This document shows, in pieces, positions 11,893 through 24,988 of a stretch of 55,611 nucleotides of DNA. The DNA is from Reclinomonas americana ATCC 50394 (lineage: Eukaryota > Jakobida > Jakobea > Jakobida), in contig PS015453.1 in the NCBI GenBank assembly GCA_048213135.1, positions 104,983 to 160,593 of the forward strand, in the 5' to 3' direction. The notes under the pieces were generated by a model, which saw only the letters and a program-made list of their open reading frames with translations, ran no database searches and had not been told where the DNA came from. The position numbers were made by a program, and so were the translations under genes. Each line of letters begins with the position of its first letter. Positions within the stretch are counted from its first letter, which is position 1.

Positions 11893-14800
11893 ATGAAGAA
11901 CTTGCAGTGCCAGTTGGCCACGGCCAGTGGCCAGCCGCCGCCTACACTGCTGCAGTGCTTTGTGGGGCGCGCAGGCGACATGCCCGACCATGTGTTGGAG
12001 CCTCCGGACTGGCTCGCCACTGTCGCCAGCATGTTCCCGCGCCACGAGATGGAGCAGCTGCTCATACTCGCCGGCACCATTGTTGCGTTGTTTCAAGAGG
12101 AATAGAGAGAGAGAGAGAGTGAGAGAGAGATGAGCATAGGCGAGTATCTTTTTCTGGGCGTGCGTATGTTTGTGTTTGTTGCGGTTGTCGTGCGTGTGCC
12201 GGAGAACCTGTGCTTGTAGCGAGGAGAGGCAGAAGGCGTGTGTGGAGAGAACACACACATTCGCCCACTCACATGCAATGCGACTTGTCCACACAGTGGA
12301 ACCTCTCTGCTGGCGGAGTGGACACGGATGCCGTTGCTGACGTGCAGTTGCCGCATCCACTGGACGCAGTGGTTGCGTCTCTTTCTTGTGCTTTTCCCTC
12401 TCTCTTTTCATTGTCACGCTGACTGTGCACAGTTCCCGCATCCGGGCGGAGTGACTGGTGATTCGACGGCGCTGCGCTCGTGGCTGGAGGCGCACTTGCG
12501 GGTGTCGCTCGGTGTGCTGACGCCTCATGTGGCGTACCAGTCGGCACAGTCGGAGGTCGAGTCGTGGATGGAGAGCGTGGAGAGTGTGGCTGACGGCGGT
12601 CTGCGCGATGCGCCTCGGAAGATCACTCCGCAGGTGCTGGACCACGATCGAGGATTCTCGGTGGTCCTGGGGCTCTTGCGTGACATGCTGGTGCGGGGAA
12701 GGAAGCGTTTCATTGAAAAGAGAGAGAGACACACACACTGACTTATCTATCAACGTAATGGACAGGGAGAACGACCGAGCCGCGATCACCCGCTGCAGCC
12801 GGCAGCCAGTCAGGCCATTAACCATTTCATCAAGAACGTGTATTCGGGCGGCGCCGAGCTGCGTGCCTCGCAGGAGCTCTTTGGTTCGTGTGCATGAATG
12901 GCGTGAGGGTTTTCCTCTGCGTTGACTGATCGTCGTCGCTCTCGCGCAGATGCCGTGGACTTTGTGATTGACCAGCTGGGCGCTGTGCCGGACGACTTGC
13001 TGTGTGTGATGCTGCGCACGGCGTTGAGCCCTCATGTGCGTTGACCGCAGTGTGAGATGCACGCACTGAAATCTAAATATCAACCTATTTGCTGCCGCAG
13101 CTCATGTTCAAGGCCTTCTCGGAGCTGTTGGATCGCCGAACTGGTTTCATGAGCGATGTGCCGGCGTTCGCGGCCATTGTGGATGTGATGCATGATCGCG
13201 CCTACCGTACCACTCCGCCACGCACGGCGTACTTTTGGCAGCGGGCTCAAGGTGCTGCACACAAGTCGTGTCCACCCGCGAAACGCACGACATCTAACTC
13301 CTTTTTTTCCGCCTCCTCGCCCTGTCTACAGCGGGCTTTTGGCTGAGCAGCCCGACCACGTGCGCCATCTTGAAGTCCGATTTGCACGACATTGCGTGTG
13401 ACGGTGCGTCTCTGTGGCATAGAACGCCAATTATTTTGCGTGCATCACCATCTCACGTGTGCACAACATACTCACAGATCGCTTCGTCTACGTGCTTCGC
13501 GGTGGCGGGGAGGTGCTGAAATGCGGCACGGGAATTCGACGAACTCGCGCTGGCGCAGTCTACGTGTCTGTCGGCAAAGGTGTGTGTGACTAGAACGCTG
13601 GCATGTGTGTGTGCAAGAGAGACCTAATACGCGCTCCGTAGATGCCTTCCCTGCCGGCTTTGTGCCGGGTGCCATTGTCCTCGTTGGAAGCTCCAAGCTC
13701 TACCTGTGCGCGCGTCACAATGCCGAGACAGTGCGCTTCTTGCAAATCGACACCGAGACTCTGCAGGTCCGTGTATGTCCACACCAAACGCATTGTCACT
13801 CTCGTGCTCACCGCCGGCGGTACAGCCTGTCGGAGAGGTGCAAGAGGTTCCTGGTGTCACGCTCGACGTGCTCGTGAATGCCGAGTTCCAGCAGAACAAG
13901 ATCTACCTGATTTCCATGCAGGAAATGGAGGTTTGTGAAACGCTTCGTCCGATGGGCATGTTGGTCACCTGGATTTACTCACATGCACGTGAGTAGGGCA
14001 CGAAACCGTGTTCGGTCGTCGAATTCCCGGTGGCCGATGGGCGCATTCAGCCACCAACGAGCAATGTGTACCCTGTCAACCGCAAGCGCGGTGCGCTGCC
14101 CACGGTGAAGCCCGACGGCTCAGTGGCCATGGTCAATGTTCGTAAGCCTACTTTATCGAAAGCAGTGCAGCTGGCTTGACTGTGACACGTTTGCTGGTAT
14201 GTACAGGAAACGGAGGTGCCGTTCTGTTACGCGCGGCTGACACAGTCGTCCGACGGACGATTCTCGGTGGCGCTGATTCCGGCCATCGGGCTTGTCCAGC
14301 TGACGTGCTGGCCAGAGACTGTTGCGCATGTTGCTCGTCTTGTCGCGTATGTTGGAATGAGACAATGTTGGTGACCTTGCGCGTAGAGTTGTGCCAGCAA
14401 AGTGGTTCGCGACCACTTCCCCGAGTCGCTCAAGGCGTCCAAGGATGTGCTGTACGTGGCCGGCTTGCTGCTGGCTCAGATCTCGGCGGATCAGGTTCGG
14501 GTCATCCATCCACTTGCGTTGATTCAACGCTGCTATGACTGACCTGTGATACCCGGCGGCGGGGGGATTGCAGGCGTTGATCGAGAGTCACTGCGAGGAT
14601 GCCGACCTTGGTGGCTTCCTTGTCGGTGGCTTCACTCGTCTGTTCGAGTACAAACGCTTGTTCACCGCCGAGGGCAGTGCAGAGCGTGTGGATGCCGTCG
14701 ATGCCATGCTGGCTACCATGCTGGAATTGGCGTGCAATCTCTTGGGCCGGAGCGTCGGTGGAAGTTGCGCGCCGTGCCGTATGAATGGGGGAGCTGATAG

Positions 14801-15754
14801 GCAAGTGAGCTAACTCGCCAGTTACCTGTGCGCAGGCCACGTGCATCCGCTGCGCTCAATTCTGCGTGGTGCCGTGCGCCAACTCGAAGACAGTGACAGC
14901 CCCTCGGTGTGTGTGTGGTTTTCTATGTATGTGTATGTTCTTGTCAAACACTTTGCTGACATGTTCGGCAGGATGTGGAGCTCGTTGTGCGCATCAATGC
15001 AGTGCTCTCCACGGTGACTTCCGAGTCTTGTTTTGAAGCAGTGTTTGTCGTCTGTCCACCTTCTGCTGACCTGTCTGTCGTACCAGCATACGTGGAAGCT
15101 TCGCACGACTGCCGATTTGCTCGAGGAGGTCCGCCAGCTGTGCGCCGACGGCGACGCAGTCGCAGACGGCACGCTTGCCGAGTTGCGCGACGCTGTGCGA
15201 TTGGCCCGCTTTGGTGCGTACATTTGGGTGTTGTCGTCGTATTGAGTCACCCATCATGAACGTGAGCTTGCACATGCAGACTCGAGTCTCATCCGACCGG
15301 AGGCACTGCTTCCACTCTTCGACACCTTCTTCGTGCTGGTCGACAATGCTGCGGCACCAAAGGCGCCTGCGCACGTTCACGAGGTGACATTATTTTCTCT
15401 CCAGCTCAGCACTGTAATGCTCCTTCTCCGTAACTCATCAATGTCGCAGCTACTCACCGATCTGGCCGACTCGTTGTCGTTTGTGTTGCCGCATCTGGAA
15501 TTCGAGTCGCCGTCCCGTCTCTTCGTGTCGAGTTCGGCACAATTCATGGAGGCAGTGCTCAAAATTTTCCGTCTGTACGGCGACAAGGTTTGTGTCACTT
15601 TATCAGTGCGCTCTACCTCGCACACCATTGAGTATGCATGTGTGCAGGCGCAACCGGCAGTGGCGCACACGGCGTGTGAAACCATTCTGAACAGCATTGC
15701 CTCCACGCTGCTTGCGCGCTTGCCGGCTGAGGTGTGCTGTCTATTTTTCTTCTT

Positions 15755-15799
<45 letters not shown>

Positions 15800-18700
15800 G
15801 CCAACTCGTGGTGTCTGGCGATCAGGGTGGACTCTCGAATGTCAACTTGGAGTTGATGGATTTCCTCATGGCGTTCGCAAAGCAGCTGGTGCCGCTGATC
15901 GAGGGCCTCTTCCATGACAAGCACCCGACCATTCCATACTTGGCGTCGGTAAGATGACAGCGCCATCCTTTTCGGCGTGCGCCAAGTGCAGCGTTGTGTA
16001 CTGATGAATGCACAGGCCGTGGCACTGCCGCCCGGAGCTCGATCGCCAATCGATCTGCACGTTGTCTCCTGGATCACTGTGTGTCCCTGTTGCGTTGCCA
16101 TTTGCTTCTTCCACTGGCATTGTCCAATCTCTCCTTTACTTGTAAACGTTGCAGTGAAATCGGCCGGACCTCTCAAAGTTGAGAGCTCGCAGGGAACGCT
16201 GCTGGAGATCGAGTCGTTGCGTTGCGGCATCTCCTTCCCGTCGTCTTTTGCGCGCACAGTCGCTGATGGTGTCGCACAGCAATGCCACCATGCTGAAGCG
16301 GAATGTGCTGCTGTATGCCGCCGGCAGTGAGGATTGTCTTGTGCCGCAGGATCGCCTCTTCAGCTTGGCATCGAGTTCTACATCCATGCTTCCGACTGTT
16401 GCGCACCCCTGCACACACGCGTGTATGCCTCCTCATCTCTCCTGGGAACGTGTTACTGACTGCTATCGTGTGGTAGTTGATGCTGTGCAACTCCACCGAG
16501 GCGCCCGCGGACTCGGAAGATGTGACGAGCGTACGCGAGCGCTCGTGGGTGCTGCACATTGGTTTCAAGCCGGCGTATGTGTTGGCCAGTCGTTGGTTTG
16601 CCGTCGCACAGCGCATCGGCGAGACCCTGTTGCAGCCATTTGAGAAGTGGCTCCCGTCGCATCACAATGACGACGTTTCCGACTTTTTCTTCCGTCAGCT
16701 GATGCGTGAGACGGGCTTGGAGCGCGCCGCTGCGGCCGAGGTACGTGCTTTTGCGTGCCAAGCGAATCGAGTCCTCGTGTCACTCATACTTTTCGCATTC
16801 ATGTGCAGCCGGCAACACGCCGTCGTGGTGGCTCTGTCGATCTCGGTCGCAGCCTCTCTCTCTCCTCCGCGCGCATGTCCAGCGTTCTGTCGTCACCGAC
16901 CGTGATTGCTGACGACGTGATTCCCGGTCTCGACATTCTGCACGAGCTGTTCCGTCAGCAGTTTGCCAGTGCGGTGAGCATGTCCGCCATTGTTGCTACT
17001 CGCATGCCACCGCCTCCTCATCCTGTGCTGGTCTCATAGTTGCCAGATACCGAGTCGTGGAGTTCGCCGTCGGCCACCAAGACCGACGCCGATCCGCCCC
17101 ACCCGCACTTGGTGCGCGCTGCCGCCGACTTTGCCGCGTTCATGATTGAGCGTGTCAGTCGGAAGCATGCTGCGTATTCGATCGCGCAAAGTGTGGAATA
17201 TCACGTGCGCGACTCATGCGGCTCAATCGTTTTTGCAGATGTTTGGACGTCGCACAGCCGCACCGGGAGACTGGGGCGACCGGTTCGACAGCATCGAACT
17301 GGCGCTGCAGTCTGTGGTGCTGAAGCACTTGGGACTTGCCGACGATGTGGCAGATGTGGTTGTACAACTGCGTCTCGGCAATCGTGGGGACGAGGTGGAG
17401 ATGCCGCCATCGCTGCAGCACTGGTGGCGAGTGCTGTCGGAGTTCATTCGCCGTCAGCTCATCGGCAAGAAGCAGGAGCTGACCAAGGCGGCAGAGAAGA
17501 TATCTTCCGTGGAAGCCGGTTCGTCGGCAGGCTGGAGTGTTTGCTGTGCGTGAGCCTGTGCACAACAATCTCATCCCTTTTCTCTCTCGACCAGTGCTGA
17601 CATCGACGCTGAATGAGACGTGGCACTCGTTTGCACGTGATCTGATCCGACGCCTCGACTTGCTCTTCCGCTTCCAGGCGGTACGTGATTCTTGCTGTGC
17701 GCTGCAGTGTATGTCGTGCCCATGCGTGTGTGTGCGCACAGCGCTTCCGTGAGCATGCCGATCTGTCTGCCGAATTCAGCGCTCTTGACCATCCTCGTCA
17801 GCAGCCACGGTACGGCGTTTTCTCCGTGTGTTTGTCACTCGTGAATCTCGGTGCTTACTTGCCCGCAGCACGCCGCACGCGTCGCTCTCTGCTCTCGTCA
17901 CGCCGTTCGTGCGCGGCAAGGAGCACAACCCGTTCGCGCAGCTGCAGCCGGTGTCGTCCTTCACCGAACTCACTCCAGACCCTGAAAACAAGGAAGTGGC
18001 GGAGTTCATGCGACTCCTCCAGTCGTACTGTGTGGTGTGTGTCGTGAGACCACACACTCTCTGTCTGACTGAGACTTGACTTGCTGACAATTCGTTCTTC
18101 AGCGAACGGATATTCAGCCGAGTGTGCTGTTTGAGGCGGCTGTGCACAACGAGAAAGCCGTGCTCTTCCACACGGTGGGCCTGAGTGTTCACCAGCGGCT
18201 TCTCGGTATCGCCACCCTGCGCGGCGTTGCTGTTGCCGAGCTGCGCATGTTGCTGCTGTCGCTGTGGCGCTCCATTCTTGCGCAGGGCGAGGCGCACATG
18301 CGCGTGCAAAAGCCAGGAGCCGAGGACAAGGATCCTCTCTGTTACGTCGGCCCCTGTGTCCCTCGTTTTCTGGTCTCGCTCGTGATATTCACCGCTTCAC
18401 AACACGTCGACAGTGGTGACTGGTATTAACAGCGCCCATCGCATCTTTATCCGCGATACGTTCCGGGTGTCGGAGGCCGACATTCGCAAGATCGACCTGC
18501 TGATCGAGAGTCTCGTCGACAAGATTCTCGTGACACTGGAGACTGACGTGCGTCTCCGTTGCTGTGCGCTTGCCGAACCACATTTTCCTTATTGGTGTGA
18601 CTGTGTGTGTGCGTGTGCAGACCTCCAAGCACGCTTGGTTCTACGTGGACGCCGCCGTCCAGTTGCTCAGTGCACTCACCAGCCAGTGGGACAATCCGAA

Positions 18701-21700
18701 GATGACTGTGGTTCTGCGCCAGTTCACGCACGGCACACTGCCGGTGTCGGCCAGTGCCTCACCTGTGCAGGTGTGTGCTGTCGCAGCTGTGTATTCTCGT
18801 GATCGGCGCGCATGACTGACTTGACGTCAACAAATTCACGCAGCCGCCGATCGCCAGTGCCCTCGTGCGGACGTGGGGCTGGTTGCTGCTGCAGGCGGCA
18901 GTGCTGATGGGTCACACGACTGTCCACTCCAACGTGGGCGTGCACGGCGAGGCGCAGGATGCGTATGCATCCATTATCAAGACATACTTGGATGACCTGG
19001 CGACGCTGGTGGCCTCGGTGCCCGCGCGTGGCAAGTCATTTGGCGTGCATGCGCAGGAGGGACTGGCGCTGGTGCAGCACCTGCTGCTCGCAGGTAGTTC
19101 ACATTCAGCCGCGCGTCCACGACATTGTTTTCTTGGCATTGTGTGATTCACTCTGTCGTCGTTGTGACATGCAGGCGACGGTGTCGTGCGCCATCACCTC
19201 GTTCGGCGTGCTCCATTCCATGCCCACTTGTGCAAGGTACTTTTCAGGCAGCAGATGCATTCCACTGTGTTCTTTGAAGGAGTGTGTGCCAACACTATTG
19301 GTGTGTGTGCGCGTGCGCGTGTGTCAGATTGTGTGCAGCGTCGACGGTTATCATCCCGTGTTGCGCGCGTTGTGTGCGCGGATCCTGCAAGTGTTCATGG
19401 AGAGCTCGAATCCGAGCATCCTCGAGCACCTTCGAGTTGACGGTGAACGTGTATTCTTCTTCGACAACCTCGTGACAGCAGCACTGCGTGAGTCTGAGCA
19501 AGGTCGCTGGCTCCGACGAATCGACGAGGTGCGTATGTGTGCGTTTTTGTGCTGGGTGTCGATTTTTTTCTAACCCAAGTCACATGCGCAGGACCATTCG
19601 CTCAGCAAGGATGACATTCGATCATTGTTGTCTGCATCTGGCAGCAGCAGCAGTGCAAAGGGGAAATTTGTGCACAGCGCACTTGGTGAGTGAGTGGGCG
19701 AGGCAATATCTTTCGACATTTGCGCTCTGCCTTGCTGATGCGATCCACGTTCTCCTGCAGGCACATCGGAAGACCAAGTGGCCGAGTCGTCACTGTCCGG
19801 TATCTCGACCTCTCTCATTCTCTTCCTCCGTCCCCCTCGCACTGACTCGCCTCCCTGATAGACGGCGCATCGGCGTCTGCGGCTGACGGTAGTGGTGGTG
19901 GTGGTGGTGATGGAGAGGCCAAGGTTGCGGCAGATACTGTTGCTGCATTGTCGGGCGACAGCGCAGATCAATGGTTCCCGCTGTCACTCCTCGGCATCGT
20001 GAAACCCGAGCAGACAACATCAGTCGGCGGTATCTCGGGTGCGTTTGACGAGTGTGCTCTATTACATTGCGCCACGCTGCCTCTAACCTCCTCCTTATCA
20101 TCATCGCAGCACTGTTTTCTCCTACCGCAAAGTTCTTGACGCTGGATGATTTCCCGGGGCGTGATGAATACGTTCAATACATGCGTGATACGCTGCAGGT
20201 TGGCTTCCGTGTCGAGTGCATTGAAGCGTACGGCTTGGTGCAAGTCGGCGGTGCGTTCGTAGTGCAGTGAGCTGCGCTTGGTCGGTGCGCACACACGCTG
20301 ATAAACTATGCGCTCGCACAGATGTCGGTACATTCTACGACTGCGACGGATACCCGCCGTGGTATGTGACATATTGTTGTCGACCTCTTGTGTGTACAGC
20401 ACAGCGCCTGACTGCGATGATGCGCAGCTACGTTTCATGGGATCGTAACTTGGGCTCCGGAAGTCGCCTCCCGCAAGCTGCTGCCGATGCGGGAAGGACC
20501 ACGGAGTATGGCGTGCGTAACGATTTTCTGTTTTGATTCGTGTTCCCAACAGTTGAATTCTTACTTTTGCGTGTGTTCTCGTGCAGTACTGGGTGGAACA
20601 CTAGTGCGTGACTGAGTTTCTTGTTTTCCGGCATGCTGTTTGTCACTGAGATCGTCAATCTGCGTGCAGTCATATTCGCATCATCGCGGGACTTGACGGC
20701 GGTGGCAAGAAGGCCGGTGCGCGTGCACCAGCAAAGCCCCCGGTGGGCGCAAAGAAGAAGCTGCCGGGGAAGAAGGCGGCTGCAAAGTCGCCCAAGCCGT
20801 CGTCGACAACTGATCCAGCTGACGACTCGAGCCCGAAAGCAAACGCGGCGGCGTTGGCTATCGAGGTGACTGCGTCGTCTTTCACTCGAATTAGTCTCTG
20901 CACTAACATTCACCCATGACTGTGTGCGCAGCAAATGACCGCGTACCTGACAAAGCACTTCCCAGACAGTCTGTCGACAAATGTGTCGGCGGGTATGCTG
21001 GGCCGGCTGTTGCTCCGCTCCAGCGACTGGCGCCAGTATCTGGTTGCGCAGCTGTCGGAGTCACGTATTGTGGAGACGGCGATGCAGCTGTTGGATCGCG
21101 ACACATTCCGAGTTGTTGCGCGTGACGAGAGCATTGGCGCTCCGTTCACTCTGCTTCGAATCCTTGGTGAGAACAGTGCTGGACTAAGTGATTAGTCCAG
21201 TGTGTACTCACTGTTTCAATAGGAACACTTGATTCTGTTCTGCAAATCGGCGACTCGTGCAACGTCACCGACACGTATGCTGGCATTGCGGTGTCCACGG
21301 ACGATGAGCAGCCGCGGCAGCATGTGGTGCTCCTCAAGGTTACGTTTTCATCATAATACTCATCCCTGCGCCAGTGAACTAAAACTGGGGTGCGGCGGCT
21401 GCAGGGCTCCACCCCCGAGCTCACCGACGAGGCGCCTATCAAGCGACGATCGGCGCTTGGACTGCCGTCGGAGCTCGCGGACAGCCTCATTGCGCTCTTC
21501 CGCAACACCTCCACTGTCATGTTGCCGAATGTGTTCATTTCTGCGCAAGAAGGTTCACAATTGCGCCCTGCAATAGTTGGTCGCCCGCCCATCTTTGCCC
21601 ACTTGCTGCGAATTACAGTCAAGCAGGCATCGTCCGCAGTGTTCTCGGAGCAGCTCCTGGAAACTCGCGGCACCGTTCCTCCGTGTGTGTTCCGTGACGC

Positions 21701-24700
21701 GTACGAGACCGATGCGGAGGCCGGACTTGTGTACACGTCCGAGTTGCGTCGTGGTTCCACACGCCGCACGTCTGTCATGCAAGTTTCCGGCTGATAACCC
21801 TGTCTCTCCTCTCTGTGATGTCGCCTGTGCAGGTGGCGCAATGTCGGCATGATTCCCACGCCGGTGACGGCAGTGTTGGCGCCGCACCGGTCGGTTCTGT
21901 ACTTTGAAATGGTGGTGGCTGACGACGCACCAGCGGGGTATGTTTCCCGTTGCCGGATATGGAGTTCGACGTCTTCTCACATGATGCGAGTACCGTGCAG
22001 CACTGTTGCACTCGGCGTCGGCAAGCCCGGAACGCTGGTCAACTTCCTCTTCACCTTCGCCTCCCTGAACAAGGGCGCAGTGATTGGTGCTGGCATTGAC
22101 CTCACCGCCGGACACTTGTGGATCACCGAGGACGGCGCCGTTGTGGGTGCGTGAGGCTTGATCGTAGAAATAGTTTCCTGTTATCAGTCCTACTCATCGG
22201 TGCATTTCAGCGAACATGGCCTTGCCGTCGCGCCTCCAGCCTGTGTGTGGCATGGCAGCCATCCAGCGTGTGGGCATTCGGGTCAGTTAGAATGTGTCGT
22301 CTGGGCCTGAGCGTATTGGTATTCACTCTCGTCTCCCCTCAGCTGGTGCCGCGCGATGGTGTCTCCCAGCCGTTTGCCTTTGAGAAGATCACGGCATTGT
22401 TGGCGTCGAATCGCTTCGTGGTGCAGGTGCAGGTGCAGTCTCGCATCTCCACTGCCATGCAGACAGCGCAGCTCTTTGTTCTCTCGCACGCCCTGGCACG
22501 CTCCACGTGCGACTACCGCGGTAAGTGCGGTTGTTCTGTTAAGACGACAGGCGGCTCGTATGCTGACGGCGTCATTTCACCGCCCAGATGTGATCTCTCT
22601 TCTGTGGCAGCAGGCGGCTCTGGTGGGCTCGTCGTCGATGGAGGGCATTGATGCAGACTCGGAGCGCGGTATGTTATGACCGGAGAGGGCTCGTCTGCTG
22701 CACCTCCCAGTGCTGACTCGTGCTCGTTCTCGACGCCGCCGCAGTGTTCGCTCAGCACCAGCAAGCGCTCTTTGCGTGCTGGCTGGAGATTCTCCGCCAC
22801 CGACCAGCCGAGGAGGTGGCTGCAGCCGGTGAAAAGTTCGTGCCGGTGTTCGAGTTTGTTGTCAACGTTGCGTGCCGTCTGACGCCACTCGCAGTTGATC
22901 GCCTCTGATTTTTGTGTACAGATGGCAGCGCAGTTTGGCGACTCGCTCTCCTCGGCGGACATTGATATGTTGGTGTCGGCACTGAGTCGCGTCCTGCACA
23001 CAGGTGCCAGCGCCGAATGTGCGTGCCGCACGCACTTGCGCTTTGTGTCACTATGCCGTATCTCACTGCAGCTGTGTTGTTCATGTCGACCGCGCAGTCT
23101 TTGTCGTCTGGGAGGTCATTCTGGCAATCGCAGAAAAGAAGAGTGCTGCCAAGCGCATTCTGATCCCGCTGGCTGCCGCGCTGTCCGAGCGTACTGCGAC
23201 GCAGGTTTGTCGCGGCACTTGCTGCTGAAACACATGGGCAACCTGAAGCTGATCATGTGTGCACAGATTCGCCAGCAGGTGGCCCTCGCACACATGACGC
23301 AAGCATTCACCCACGATCTCGTTGGCAAGGTGGCGCATTCTTGCTGATTTCAGCTTCTTTCTTTTGTGCGCATCTTGACGGGGAGACTCGCCACAGATTG
23401 TCTTGCGACTCCTTCACGGAGTCGAGTTCCCGCACGTGCACTTTGGCGGCATCTACCTGGAAGAGTTCTTGAATACGAGCAGCGGTGGTGGTAGTCGCTC
23501 ATCGGCAGCCGTGAACGATGAGGATGATGATTCGCACGGGCTGGCGATGCTTTTCGCTTCGAATTCATACGAGCCGCAGGGTGACGCAGGTTACGTGGCA
23601 GTGCTTTCCCGACTGTGGAGAACGTGTGTGTTGTTCGCTCACAATTTCGGTGCGATTCCAGTACTGTCGGCCACGTCATCTTTCGCAGGCGCCGCCGCGC
23701 GTGACGCTGTTCTGGGCAACGAGGTTAAGTGCTTGTGTTGCTCGCCCCGCCACGCAGAGTAATTCGCTGACGGAGAGTCTCATCTCACAGTCTGCGGACA
23801 AGGTGCTGGAGGAAGTTCGCGGTGCGTGATTAGTCACTGTCACTTTTTCATACTCTCGGAAGCTGACTTGAGCACCTGTGGCAGTGCTGTATCGTGGCGC
23901 ATTGAGCTCCGCGATCAAGAACTGCTTGACGGATCAGCCGGCACAGACGCTTTCTCGCTTGAGGTTTGGTGCCGCTCTCGCGTATCACACATCCTCTCTT
24001 GTCTGTGACACCCCGCCGCCCGACCAGCATTCTTCGCGCTCTCCGTCCTGCCGACCTGCGTCTGGTGGGACTGCCGTCCGTCAGTGGTAACAACAAGACG
24101 CTGTTCGACGGTGTGGAGCTCTTTGTGGCCTTTGATTGCCTTTCCAGTCGCAAGCAGCCGGCCTCGGCTGTGTACTCGCTCGCATTGGAGGCAACGGTTG
24201 GTGTTGTTGCGCGAGAGCGACTTGAAGCGTCTGCTGCTTACCTTTTCATCCACCACAGTGTGAACTCACCGAAGAGTGGCCGGCGTCGCTGGACAAGGCC
24301 ATCCTGGAATACATTGCGGCGGCTGACGCATCCTGGCTCGCCTCCACGGCCGCCTTGCGCGCTGTTCGCAAGAGCTCCATGTTGCAGTTGCTCACTGACG
24401 ACAGCCCCAGCGAAGCACTCGCGAAAGCTCGCAGTGATCTGTTTGCTGCGGTGGAGCGCGAGCTCGGCATGTCGGTGCCAGCGCAGTGCATTGAGGATCG
24501 CTGGTTGATGCTGCAGAGTGTGACCTCGCGACTCTCCGGTGCGTGCACGTCTCGCAGCTGGCGGCTGCATGTTACCGTACATCTCATCAAGCGCGCGTGC
24601 AGATGATGGTCGTTTGTCGGCTGTCGGCACACTGCGTTTGGAGGCTGTGGGTGCGTACCCATCATGCAGAATATCCTGACCGCCGCTCAGCATTGATTTT

Positions 24701-24955
24701 CTACTCTGCGTGCGTGTCATTGAAATAGCTGCGCAAGTGCGACACGCTATTCCGACTCCCTGTCGCCTTGCGCTCTTCCGCCAAAAGATCGCACAACTGG
24801 CGGCCATCAATTCTGGCAAGGTATATCGATCGCACTGCTCCCTCGAAAGTATGGAGAGGTTCTGTGTTTGACGGTTGCGACATTGCCTGACAGTTCCGTT
24901 CCAACTCGTACAACTTGAATCGTATCGGCGCTGCCGAGGGTCGCAAGCGTTGCGT

Positions 24956-24988
<33 letters not shown>
